A stretch of 24,678 nt of DNA, taken from IMG/VR virus record IMGVR_UViG_3300037293_000017, positions 1 through 24,678 of that record; one strand, 5' to 3'. Every line of letters starts with the position of its first letter. Within the stretch, counting starts at the first letter, position 1. The notes beneath the pieces are model-generated. The model was not told where the DNA came from. It saw only the letters and a program-made list of their open reading frames with translations, and did no database searches. Both the position numbers and the translations under genes were made by a program. This DNA is from a virus. Of this stretch, positions 15,701-21,708 are shown piece after piece.

Positions 15701-16888
15701 TTACCTAACGTAATAAACTCCTTTAGGCTTACCAAAGAGTTCCATTATCGCATAACGAACTCCGTCGATAGCGTGGTTGTTTATGTCAATAGGCTTGTTT
15801 AGTCTCTCGCCTGTCTTATCTGTCGCCCATGTGTAAGATTGAAACTCCTTAATTACGTTCTTAGACCGCGATGTAATAATTATATCCTGCTCTTGCATTA
15901 ACTGTATACCAAAATTTATACTGTCGTTGCCCTTTTTGGCTGGTAGTATGCGTATGCCCGCTCGCTTAATTTCTGCTATGCTCTTTGGCTCTGCGCTGTC
16001 TGCGTATATGTATAGACTAGTTCCGATAGATTGTTGCTTACATAGGCTTACAATGTCGCTGTTGAGCAAACCAGTCTTATATACTTCCTCATCTAATATT
16101 ATGCTATCGTTATACTTGTAGATACTTGTTATGGCGGTAGGGTCATTTGTATAACCAAAATCTAAGCCATGACCTAGTAGCCTTGCATCTTGTGGCACGC
16201 TGTCTATTTGTTTAAACGATTCAAATATAACGCCTTCAATGCCGCCTGTGTTGCCTAATCCGTAGACCTGCCATTTGTTAGCCCAGTACTCGCTTTTTAT
16301 TGTGCCGTCGTCATTGTAGCCCTTACTCTTATACCGCAGTATCTCGTTGCGTTCTTGCTCGCTTAGATACTCGTTGTCTAAAAATGTGAGTTGTAGGAAG
16401 TCGCAGTCGTCGCGCGGGATTACTTCCTTATGCGCCCAAAATTCTACGTTCGGATTATAATCAATTATTATGCGTTTAGCGCGTGAGGTTAATTCTCGGT
16501 ATGATTCAAAGTTAATTTTGTTTGCTTCGTTAATATACACTAGGTCGGAGCGTAAACCTTTACCCACATCGTCTTTATCTAAGCCTATAAAGCGAATGAA
16601 CGAACCAGTAGGAAGCGTTATTTTAGGCTGTCCGAAATCTATACCAGTCATTTTACAAGTAATGCCTAGTTTATCTATTATGTTAATGCAGTCTTTTAAG
16701 ACCGTATCCCGCATCTTAGATAGTTCAGACGAAACAATATAGCACTCTTTACCGTTATGCTGTGCTAAGTGGTTTATAATGATTATACACGCGCTGTAAG
16801 TCTTTGCCGCACCTTGCGAACCTTGCAAACACCATATCTTTTTTTTTAATCCTGCTATCTTACGTAGCGCGGTTGTTTGCTTAATCAC
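15701..16888 (-). CDS. terL: Terminase large subunit
   Basis: The protein has 395 aa and is the packaging motor and nuclease. ATPase: Walker A GSQGAAKT (23-30), Walker B DLVYINEAN (115-123) with the catalytic Glu, and a coupling segment IIDYNPN. Nuclease: acidic residues in GLDFGYTNDPTA (Asp243), YADSAEP (Asp297) and NNHAIDGVRYA (Asp375), the RNase H-like metal site. The overall pattern is the PBSX/Terminase_3 group. The start is a GTG at 16888, overlapping the small-terminase stop; no in-frame ATG lies before the Walker A motif. It acts at the portal during head filling. Confidence 0.95.
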   Translation of the reverse strand: MIKQTTALRKIAGLKKKIWCLQGSQGAAKTYSACIIIINHLAQHNGKECYIVSSELSKMRDTVLKDCINIIDKLGITCKMTGIDFGQPKITLPTGSFIRFIGLDKDDVGKGLRSDLVYINEANKINFESYRELTSRAKRIIIDYNPNVEFWAHKEVIPRDDCDFLQLTFLDNEYLSEQERNEILRYKSKGYNDDGTIKSEYWANKWQVYGLGNTGGIEGVIFESFKQIDSVPQDARLLGHGLDFGYTNDPTAITSIYKYNDSIILDEEVYKTGLLNSDIVSLCKQQSIGTSLYIYADSAEPKSIAEIKRAGIRILPAKKGNDSINFGIQLMQEQDIIITSRSKNVIKEFQSYTWATDKTGERLNKPIDINNHAIDGVRYAIMELFGKPKGVYYVR

Positions 16889-17144
16889 TTAAAGGGTCTA
16901 TATTTATAATTTGCTGTTTAATGCTTTCGCCATTCGTGGTGACGTCGACTGACTGTCTAGGCTTGCCATATAAGTACTCAAAGAATAATTTAACCGCCCA
17001 CGATTGATCGTCTTGTAAACCTGTTTCTAATGCCTTATAAGCCTTGTCTATTAAAGGCGTAAGTTTCTCCACTAGCTTTTGCTCCTCCGCTTTAGGCTTT
17101 CGCCCTCCGTTGCTGTGCCCTCCGTTGTTTTTTCTTTTATCCAT
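16881..17144 (-). CDS. Small terminase-like protein
   Basis: The protein has 87 aa. A basic, Gly-rich N-terminus (MDKRKNNGGHSNGGRKPKAE) precedes two helices (LIDKAYKALETGLQDDQSWA, then the segment with LFFEYLYGKPRQS). This YGKPRQ ending is common in short proteins encoded just before terL in Bacteroidota phages. It overlaps terL by 8 nt. It would recognise the packaging site in the DNA. It is shorter than usual small terminases (120-180 aa), so the call rests mainly on position. Confidence 0.65.
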   Translation of the reverse strand: MDKRKNNGGHSNGGRKPKAEEQKLVEKLTPLIDKAYKALETGLQDDQSWAVKLFFEYLYGKPRQSVDVTTNGESIKQQIINIDPLSD

Positions 17145-17145
17145 A

Positions 17146-17167
17146 ATTGAAATTTATTGAGTTCAAT
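17146..17167. repeat. Short inverted repeat before the small terminase start
   Basis: ATTGAA and TTCAAT (plus strand) are separated by 10 bp, and an inner ATTGA-GT-TCAAT shares the right arm. It lies immediately upstream of the ATG at 17144, where it could form a small operator or an mRNA hairpin. The arms are short and AT-rich, so chance cannot be excluded. Confidence 0.3.
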
Positions 17168-17184
17168 ATTTTGATAATGTTTAT

Positions 17185-17388
17185 CTATAACTTTAAACCT
17201 GTATAAGGATTTGTATTTGTAAAAACAATAACGTCACTCGGTGCTAATTCTGTATAAAGCACCTTGTATCCCTTGTGTTTTGTCACGTTGCTAAAATGAA
17301 CCATCGAGCAAACAAAGAAATACTTTTCCGTGTTTAAAGTCTTTGGAACTTTGGCAAGCATCTTGTTTAATATCTTTCTTAGTTTCAT
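17185..17388 (-). CDS. Hypothetical small basic protein
   Basis: The protein has 67 aa with a basic N-terminal helix (MKLRKILNKMLAKVPKTLNT) followed by a beta-rich half (KVLYTELAPSDVIVFTNTNP). It starts 2 nt after the stop of the zinc-binding-like gene and precedes the small terminase by 40 nt. No family recognised; function unknown. Confidence 0.55.
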   Translation of the reverse strand: MKLRKILNKMLAKVPKTLNTEKYFFVCSMVHFSNVTKHKGYKVLYTELAPSDVIVFTNTNPYTGLKL

Positions 17389-17390
17389 AT

Positions 17391-17750
17391 TTAATACTTA
17401 GCGTACACCTTCTCTATTCCTTTAATTAGTTGTAGCCAGCCCTCGCCTCCGCAGCTTCTACACGGCTCTAGTGATGTAATGTTAATCGCGTTGTATGTAT
17501 CTTCTATAAAGTCCATATCCGAATCTAATATTATATTCTTATCTGCTACTCTATACGCTCCCCAGTCCTCAAATTGCTGCTGTGTCATTTCGCCCTTAAT
17601 ATTATTAAAGGGGAACGCTTTGTTTAGAAACTTCTGCCTGCGTGAGCAACCCTCACATTGCTTAATGCCTAGTGATTGAGTAAACGCCTTAACGACATCG
17701 CCTATGCCTGTCATTTGCGGTTTGTTCTTAACTCCTTTTTTTCGTCCCAT
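17391..17750 (-). CDS. Putative zinc-binding phage protein
   Basis: The protein has 119 aa. A basic N-terminus (MGRKKGVKNKPQMTGIGDVV) leads to GIKQCEGCSRRQKFLNKAFP, a C-x2-C-x2-R-x3-LN-x2-FP pattern shared by many small phage proteins. A second Cys pair, PCRSCGGEGW, lies near residues 97-106. The four cysteines could bind one zinc. It overlaps the preceding gene by 23 nt. Its place just before the terminase genes is common for this family; function is unknown, possibly DNA-binding. Confidence 0.65.
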   Translation of the reverse strand: MGRKKGVKNKPQMTGIGDVVKAFTQSLGIKQCEGCSRRQKFLNKAFPFNNIKGEMTQQQFEDWGAYRVADKNIILDSDMDFIEDTYNAINITSLEPCRSCGGEGWLQLIKGIEKVYAKY

Positions 17751-17955
17751 TTTTACGTTTGTATTTTTTTAATGCGTTTATAAACTGCTTAATATCTTTG
17801 TCGCTTTCTTTTGCGTGTATGCTTTTTTTTTCAGAAACATAAGTATCTGTATTATTTTTTTCCAAAAGGTTTATTAATTCTTTTTGTTTAAATTCAACAA
17901 ACCAATTTCCAGAATTATCGGTATAAGTTTTAACTGGTTTTATGTTATCTTTCAT
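17728..17955 (-). CDS. Hypothetical Lys-rich protein
   Basis: The protein has 75 aa, with a short beta-like N-terminus (DNSGNWFVEFKQKELINLLE) and a very Lys-rich C-terminus (LKKYKRKNGTKKRS). It starts right after the sigma-like gene stop and runs 23 nt into the next gene, so it is part of one unit. Not recognised. Confidence 0.55.
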   Translation of the reverse strand: MKDNIKPVKTYTDNSGNWFVEFKQKELINLLEKNNTDTYVSEKKSIHAKESDKDIKQFINALKKYKRKNGTKKRS

Positions 17956-17956
17956 T

Positions 17957-18442
17957 TTATTGCTTTTGTGCTAGGTATGAGTCTCTTAACTCCTTATCAA
18001 ATTTTAAACTGTCTTTAATTTTGACCACGTTGTATGAGATTGTTGAGTAGTGTACTTGATAACGCTTGCCGAGTTCACGAAATGTTTTACCGTCTACCTC
18101 CATGAGTGCTAAATCCGCATAGTATGGGTCATGCTGTTTTAACTTTTCCGTAAGCATTAACTCCGCTGCTGTGGCTTCGTTATCTTCGTTCTCTTGCGTT
18201 AAGTAGTTACTAACATCTTCTATATCTATATCGTGCTTGTCTGTTCTTAGAACGTCCCTAAACAAGTTTAAGATACACCAGTAGACATATGAACTATTTG
18301 TTTTGGTATAACCGTTTCGGTCAAACTTAATATACATCTCCTGCACTAACTCATCGCCTAGTTGCGTGTTGTTAGTTATAGAGTAAGCGTAAGCCCGCCA
18401 TCTGTTGTCATGCTCGGCTAGTTTGTCTAAGGTTGTTTGCAT
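17957..18442 (-). CDS. Phage-encoded sigma-70-like factor
   Basis: The protein has 161 aa. Residues of about 10-70 fit a sigma region 2 (AYSITNNTQLGDELVQEMYI, then YVYWCILNLFRDVLRTDKHD), including the aromatic/basic helix that contacts the -10 DNA. An acidic linker follows, then a region-4-like helix-turn-helix at about 119-143 (KTFRELGKRYQVHYSTISYN). Size and layout match ECF-type sigma factors, which direct host RNA polymerase to special promoters. It lies upstream of the terminase and structural genes. It is a natural candidate to read the four late elements; that link is inferred. Confidence 0.8.
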   Translation of the reverse strand: MQTTLDKLAEHDNRWRAYAYSITNNTQLGDELVQEMYIKFDRNGYTKTNSSYVYWCILNLFRDVLRTDKHDIDIEDVSNYLTQENEDNEATAAELMLTEKLKQHDPYYADLALMEVDGKTFRELGKRYQVHYSTISYNVVKIKDSLKFDKELRDSYLAQKQ

Positions 18443-18479
18443 GGCTGTAAAGCTACTAAAAATAAACCAATAAAAAAAA

Positions 18480-18665
18480 CTACTTTGCGAGGTGCAGAAT
18501 AGTTTTGTTAATTGCCTGCATTATTGTCTTAGTGGTGTGCTCTAATTTACCCATTACTTCGCGGTCTGGGTAGGTAGCCAAAACCCTAAATTTGTAGTCG
18601 TGGTTTTTCATTCCTATGGTTATACCTTGCGCTGCTAGTTTCTGTATTGCTTCTTGTAGTTCCAT
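18480..18665 (-). CDS. Hypothetical 61-aa protein
   Basis: A small mixed alpha/beta protein (starts MELQEAIQKLAAQGITIGMK, ends NKTILHLAK) 37 nt before the sigma-like gene. An N-terminal helix precedes strands and a C-terminal amphipathic helix. No family recognised. The A/T-rich leader and in-unit position support it as real. Confidence 0.55.
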   Translation of the reverse strand: MELQEAIQKLAAQGITIGMKNHDYKFRVLATYPDREVMGKLEHTTKTIMQAINKTILHLAK

Positions 18666-18750
18666 TTTTATCGTGTATGCTTTTTATTTTTTAAACATAC
18701 AAATATGTCTTTAAATTGTTAGATTTTCACATATTCGATGTTAGGAACAA

Positions 18751-18933
18751 TTATTTGGCTTTAGTATGTTCCCATTTTTCACGTCCACATTTACATTTTG
18801 TTGCACTGCTTGTTTTTGCGTCAAGTTCGAAAAAGCCACATAACACATTGCTAACATTGTGTATAGCATCATTATTTTTAAAAGTTAATTTTGGTGCATA
18901 TTCTCTTTCGTCTGTAAAATTTATTCCTGCCAT
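18751..18933 (-). CDS. Small Cys-containing hypothetical protein
   Basis: The protein has 60 aa (begins MAGINFTDEREYAPKLTFKN). Its C-terminal half has ATKCKCGREKWEHTKAK with one C-x-C pair plus an earlier Cys at about 32, possibly a small metal site. An A-rich leader typical of Bacteroidota starts precedes the ATG. It lies in the accessory zone and has no recognised family. Confidence 0.5.
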   Translation of the reverse strand: MAGINFTDEREYAPKLTFKNNDAIHNVSNVLCGFFELDAKTSSATKCKCGREKWEHTKAK

Positions 18934-18963
18934 TATATTTATTTTTAATTTGTTAAATATTTT

Positions 18964-18997
18964 AAAAAGAACGTGCTATACCCACGACCGTTAGCAC
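18964..18997 (-). terminator. Weak terminator-like hairpin
   Basis: On the minus strand GTGCTA and TAGCAC pair across a 13-nt loop, followed by GTTCTTTTT. It lies 12 nt after the stop at 19009. The stem is only 6 bp and one arm also belongs to the longer inverted repeat 18990-19107, so the call is tentative. Confidence 0.4.
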
Positions 18998-19107
18998 ACA
19001 TTAGTTTGTTATATTCTTTTATGATGCTTATTACAACACTCGTGGCTCATTGGGTTTTTGCAAATGGTTTTTCTATCCGATTTATCACAAACAAACGATG
19101 TGCTAAC
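18990..19107. repeat. Inverted repeat pair 1 with GTTAGCAC core
   Basis: GTTAGCACA at 18990-18998 and TGTGCTAAC at 19099-19107 are perfect 9-bp inverted arms 100 bp apart. The trinucleotide ACC flanks both outer ends. The right arm lies within the 3' part of the 101-aa gene, the left arm just beyond its stop. The same core forms a second pair at 19996-20180. Confidence 0.6.
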
Positions 19108-19314
19108 ACCGTCTATAATTAATGCTTTAAGTTCGGTGCTTTCCAATGGTTCTGGCTTATTTTCTCGTTCGCTTAATTTGTCCTCTAAATAATCAACATA
19201 CCTATCTAAATTACTTGCATAACTATAAAGATGTGGGCTATTTATATATTCATTATGTACTGTTTTAACATCTGCTTTTTCAGCGAAGTAATCTTTAATA
19301 TTCGGTCTTTCCAT
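19009..19314 (-). CDS. Hypothetical protein with Cys-rich C-terminus
   Basis: The protein has 101 aa. The first 65 residues are helical and acidic (begins MERPNIKDYFAEKADVKTVH). The last 30 hold four cysteines and several histidines (SFVCDKSDRKTICKNPMSHE then CCNKHHKRI), possibly metal-binding. The Cys-rich tail begins exactly where the right arm of a GTTAGCAC inverted repeat crosses the gene, raising the idea that the tail came from an inserted cassette. Family unknown. Confidence 0.5.
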   Translation of the reverse strand: MERPNIKDYFAEKADVKTVHNEYINSPHLYSYASNLDRYVDYLEDKLSERENKPEPLESTELKALIIDGVSTSFVCDKSDRKTICKNPMSHECCNKHHKRI

Positions 19315-19399
19315 CGCTCACTTTTTTAAGTTTATAATTCAAAGTTATTTTTCTATTTACCGCACTAATCATAGACGTCGCACGTTGTAATAAAAGTAA

Positions 19400-19482
19400 T
19401 AGCGGTATTCGTTGCTGAACTTTAATCTTCGTCTAAGTTAAGGTAATATCCAAACCCTTAACGCACTGGTACGACACCGCTA
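19400..19482 (-). other. Structured intergenic element, possible RNA
   Basis: Inside the 191-bp gap after ninB the minus strand can fold with an outer stem TAGCGGT/ACCGCTA (19476-19482 with 19400-19406). A flanking TCGT/ACGA pair extends it across a small internal loop, and an inner hairpin GTTAAGG/CCTTAAC (19437-19443 with 19456-19462) closes it. No ORF fills the gap. It could be a small RNA, a leader or a DNA site. Confidence 0.4.
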
Positions 19483-19490
19483 CATACTCT

Positions 19491-19528
19491 TATACTAAAC
19501 TTTATCTACAAATATATTTTTTGCTTTT
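19491..19528. repeat. Direct repeat R1, copy a (ninB 3' end)
   Basis: A 38-bp sequence covering the last codons of ninB and 15 bp beyond it. It matches 20286-20323 with one mismatch. It contains CTACAAATATATTTTTTGCT. Confidence 0.85.
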
Positions 19529-19943
19529 CAATTTCTGTATGTATGTGGTTTAGGTTGTCAATCTCGCCCGCTTCTGGTAAGTAGATACCATTCTTAACGC
19601 TGTATGCTCTAAACCTGTCAATCGCTAGTGTCATTTGCGTGCTATCTAATAATGCAGTAGACCGTACGTCTTTTCGTATGCTGCCTGTCTTTGTGTTTAC
19701 TCGATCGTATATAAACAGGTCAGCGTTTACTATTGCTTTAAAAATGTTTTGCTTTACGTAGTGCAATGTCTCACCGTATTCCAGCGCAAACCAGCTTATA
19801 ATCAAATGTAAATAACTGTTTTGAGGTATTGACCGTATAGGTTTCTTTTCCGTTAGTTCAAACTTTGCCTTTGCAGTCATTAACTTTTCAAACCTTGCAA
19901 CAGCGGTTTGCCTATCAAAGTCTTTTGAGGTGTCAAATATCAT
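19506..19943 (-). CDS. ninB: NinB-like recombination protein
   Basis: The protein has 145 aa, the usual NinB length. Features of the family: the RSIPQNSYLHLIISWFALEY segment with S-x-PQN-x3-H near 38-47, then a VKQNIFK helix, RSTALLDSTQMTLAIDRFRA, and a C-terminal LPEAGE. NinB (lambda Orf) is a recombination mediator that binds single-stranded DNA and SSB and helps load an annealing protein. It fits with ERF, SSB-like and NinG genes in this window. Near-exact copies of its 5' leader and 3' end occur fused together 0.4 kb upstream. Confidence 0.75.
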   Translation of the reverse strand: MIFDTSKDFDRQTAVARFEKLMTAKAKFELTEKKPIRSIPQNSYLHLIISWFALEYGETLHYVKQNIFKAIVNADLFIYDRVNTKTGSIRKDVRSTALLDSTQMTLAIDRFRAYSVKNGIYLPEAGEIDNLNHIHTEIEKQKIYL

Positions 19944-19950
19944 TTTTTAG

Positions 19951-19996
19951 TTTTAAAGTTTTGTTAAAAACGCAAGTTTATACGCATATACAGTAG
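19951..19996. repeat. Direct repeat R2, copy a (ninB leader)
   Basis: Leader sequence just before the ninB ATG (19943), including TTTTGTTAAAAACGCAAGTT. It matches 20320-20366 with one 1-bp gap and a few mismatches towards the right. Confidence 0.8.
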
Positions 19997-20180
19997 TTAG
20001 CACCCATTAAAGTAACTTATACAGAAACTTATGGTTATTATCCTACCATCGTATCTAAACTGATGGTTAATGTACTTGTCATTTTTTGCTATCTTTTTTC
20101 CTGTTCCGTAGCACTGCCTTTTCCTATTACTTGTTCGCTCAACCGTAGAACGTACATTCTGGAAAATAACGGGTGCTAAC
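19996..20180. repeat. Inverted repeat pair 2 with GTTAGCAC core
   Basis: GTTAGCACCC (19996-20005) and GGGTGCTAAC (20171-20180) are perfect 10-bp inverted arms 165 bp apart. They enclose most of the 77-aa gene, whose stop codon lies in the left arm. No clear target duplication flanks them. Confidence 0.65.
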
Positions 20181-20230
20181 AATATATATAAATCATTGCT
20201 TGGCTTCAGTGTATCATTTGTAAATGCCAT
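19997..20230 (-). CDS. Small protein, possibly a decayed zinc finger
   Basis: The protein has 77 aa. The C-terminal part reads QCYGTGKKIAKNDKYINHQF and then ITISFCISYFNGC. This looks like a treble-clef pattern (C-x2-C-GKKI-x-K-x2-KYI ... FC-x2-C) in which the second member of each Cys pair is replaced (Thr, Tyr). If so the metal site is broken. The first 15 residues lie outside the inverted repeat, the rest inside. A/T-rich leader, ATG start. Could be a functional variant or a gene in decay. Confidence 0.45.
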   Translation of the reverse strand: MAFTNDTLKPSNDLYILLAPVIFQNVRSTVERTSNRKRQCYGTGKKIAKNDKYINHQFRYDGRIITISFCISYFNGC

Positions 20231-20285
20231 TTTATTAAGTTTTATTAATTATTCAATGTATGTTATTTTTATACGCAACGCTTCA

Positions 20286-20366
20286 TATACTAAACGTTAT
20301 CTACAAATATATTTTTTGCTTTTAAATTTTGTTAAAAACGCAAGTTCATGCGTATATCTAATAGTT
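20286..20366. repeat. Fused copy of R1 and R2: apparent ninB deletion scar
   Basis: R1 (38 bp, 20286-20323) and R2 (about 46 bp, 20320-20366) sit side by side, sharing only TTTT. At ninB the same two sequences are separated by about 422 bp that hold nearly the entire coding region. The segment has no ORF of note. It includes CAAATATA (minus TATATTTG), which could act as a -7 box for the 77-aa gene, but without a -33 box at normal distance. Confidence 0.75.
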
Positions 20367-20385
20367 ATAAAACATTTAAAAAGGG

Positions 20386-20541
20386 CTAGTATTTAATTAC
20401 AACTAGTTTTTTAATTTTATCTTTTTCGTACATGTATTTTTGAAAATAACCTTTATCGATTAAACCTTGCGCCTTTTCCTTACTATAAAAACCAGTTGCC
20501 CAAAGTTCATTTGGGTAGTCTTTGCTCATGACTTTATACAT
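20386..20541 (-). CDS. Hypothetical 51-aa protein
   Basis: From the ATG at 20541 the frame gives MYKVMSKDYPNELWATGFYS and ends KIKKLVVIKY; an internal ATG at 20529 would give 47 aa. Tyr/Lys-rich with a pattern (WATGFYSKEKAQGLIDKGYF) that looks like a genuine small alpha/beta domain. It lies 7 nt after the next upstream small ORF. No family recognised. Confidence 0.55.
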   Translation of the reverse strand: MYKVMSKDYPNELWATGFYSKEKAQGLIDKGYFQKYMYEKDKIKKLVVIKY

Positions 20542-20548
20542 TCTTTAT

Positions 20549-20680
20549 TTATTTTTTTAAACTTTTAACAACAATATATATAAAAAACAAGGCAAATATT
20601 AAGTCCTTAGTGTGGTCTGTCTGCGCACAACATTTTATCCTGTCCACTTCGCCAGCTCTTTCGAGTGCCTTGAATTTCAT
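20549..20680 (-). CDS. Possible 43-aa membrane protein
   Basis: The frame gives MKFKALERAGEVDRIKCCAQ followed by a hydrophobic stretch (LIFALFFIYIVV) and a basic end KSLKK. One C-terminal membrane helix with positive flank is plausible. It starts 10 nt after the stop of the 71-aa gene. Its short length leaves real doubt. Confidence 0.4.
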   Translation of the reverse strand: MKFKALERAGEVDRIKCCAQTDHTKDLIFALFFIYIVVKSLKK

Positions 20681-20690
20681 ATACTAAAAA

Positions 20691-20906
20691 TTACTTATGC
20701 CGCTTATTAAACAAGTATTCCTGAACCTCTTTTGTCGCCTTGCGCTTTGCCTTGTGCAAAGTTATGTAGTTAGAATCGCTTTTGTTATTCTCGTATTCGT
20801 TGGCTTCCCTTACTTCAACATAAGTAAATATCTCACGTTGCCCCTGCGTGAGGGTGTTAAAATCTTCCTCACGCATTCTTAGGAACATTTCTTTATCTCC
20901 TTGCAT
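20691..20906 (-). CDS. Hypothetical 71-aa charged helical protein
   Basis: Mostly charged and helical (EVREANEYENNKSDSNYITL, then HKAKRKATKEVQEYLFNKRH). The ATG overlaps the ERF gene stop as TAATG, so it is likely translated together with it. The C-terminal KRKATKEVQEYLF pattern is familiar from small flavobacterial phage proteins, without a known function. It might assist the annealing protein. Confidence 0.65.
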   Translation of the reverse strand: MQGDKEMFLRMREEDFNTLTQGQREIFTYVEVREANEYENNKSDSNYITLHKAKRKATKEVQEYLFNKRHK

Positions 20907-21427
20907 TATGATAGTTTTAATTTCATAGCGTCTTTAGTTGCAAAGGTTGCGGCTTGCTCTGCTGGTGTAAACGCCTTGTAAGTAGTTTGCAGTTCACCCA
21001 TAGTATTGCAAGCGTTTAGCCTATTGTTTAAACGTGGTACGTCTAGTTTTGGGGCTAGTGGTTCGCCTGCTGCGTCTGCATCTTTGTCGGTCACTAATCC
21101 CAACATGCTAGAAAGGCTATAACGTCTTATGTAGGTAATCGCGCTGCCCAGTACTTGAAAGTCATTCATACCTTTTAAAGTTACGCCTTGTGGTATGTCT
21201 GTTATGCTTTTGATTGTTTCCCCAGTATCTACGTGAAACAAAATAGTTTCAATAGTTATACCGTTTACTAGTTGCGTAAAGCCTAGACCGTTCTTAGCCA
21301 ATAAAGGATTAATTGTTTCTAGTATTGTACTTAAATGTGTGTACGTATAGCCGTAGCCTTTCGTGTCCTGATGGATTGTTTTTACTTCTTGCTGAAATAA
21401 AGCTAGTGATTTATAAATGTTTTTCAT
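20906..21427 (-). CDS. erf: ERF-family single-strand annealing protein
   Basis: The protein has 173 aa. ERF signature: GYGYTYTHLSTILETINPLL near 24-43, followed by LAKNGLGFTQ, then GETIKS, and SAITYIRRYSLSSMLGLVTD near 95-114, which ends with DKDADAAGE. ERF proteins (P22 Erf type) coat single-stranded DNA and pair complementary strands during phage recombination or genome circularisation. The conserved core ends near 122; the last 50 residues form a separate helical tail. Part of a module with NinB, NinG and the SSB-like protein. Confidence 0.9.
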   Translation of the reverse strand: MKNIYKSLALFQQEVKTIHQDTKGYGYTYTHLSTILETINPLLAKNGLGFTQLVNGITIETILFHVDTGETIKSITDIPQGVTLKGMNDFQVLGSAITYIRRYSLSSMLGLVTDKDADAAGEPLAPKLDVPRLNNRLNACNTMGELQTTYKAFTPAEQAATFATKDAMKLKLS

Positions 21428-21455
21428 TATATTTGCGTTGTTTTGATTGTTATTT

Positions 21456-21487
21456 AACCGCTGTACTTTTTATGCAGCGGTTTTTTA
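21456..21487 (+). terminator. Terminator-like hairpin oriented against the genes
   Basis: AACCGCTG and CAGCGGTT (8 bp) flank an 11-nt loop, followed on the plus strand by T6. The T-run is on the plus side, so it would stop rightward transcripts. On the minus strand it forms a hairpin in the leader of the ERF gene, without a good T-tail. Confidence 0.6.
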
Positions 21488-21489
21488 TT

Positions 21490-21687
21490 TTAAAGTAATC
21501 CTTTGTATTCGTAGCCTTCGTGCTTTGCATCCTGTATAAAATCTTTAGCAAGGCGTTTAAATCCAAGTTCTAACGCGGTGATGATTAGTATAGGGGCTTC
21601 TTGGTAGATATACTCGCTGTGCCAGTCTATTGCGTTAAAATCGTTTTGCAATAACTCTTTTAACTTGTCTTTTACTTTTGTTTTCAT
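21490..21687 (-). CDS. Hypothetical 65-aa protein
   Basis: Small, helical, mixed charge: MKTKVKDKLKELLQNDFNAI, then EAPILIITALELGFKRLAKD and KHEGYEYKGLL. It begins 22 nt downstream of the palindromic element at 21709-21730 and is probably the first gene of a unit that includes ERF. No known family. Confidence 0.6.
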   Translation of the reverse strand: MKTKVKDKLKELLQNDFNAIDWHSEYIYQEAPILIITALELGFKRLAKDFIQDAKHEGYEYKGLL

Positions 21688-21708
21688 TGCTTTGTGTTTA
21701 TATTGTTA

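Noticed and set aside
18695-18708. ACATACAAATATGT as a promoter for the 61-aa gene
   Set aside because: The -7 box has a mismatch (CATATTTG) and no TTG lies 17-23 nt upstream. The palindrome is AT-rich and could be chance.
18990-20180. GTTAGCAC motifs as integron attC sites
   Set aside because: attC needs RYYYAAC then GTTRRRY facing each other within about 60-150 bp. Here the order is GTT...AAC, the seventh base does not fit, and no integrase is present.
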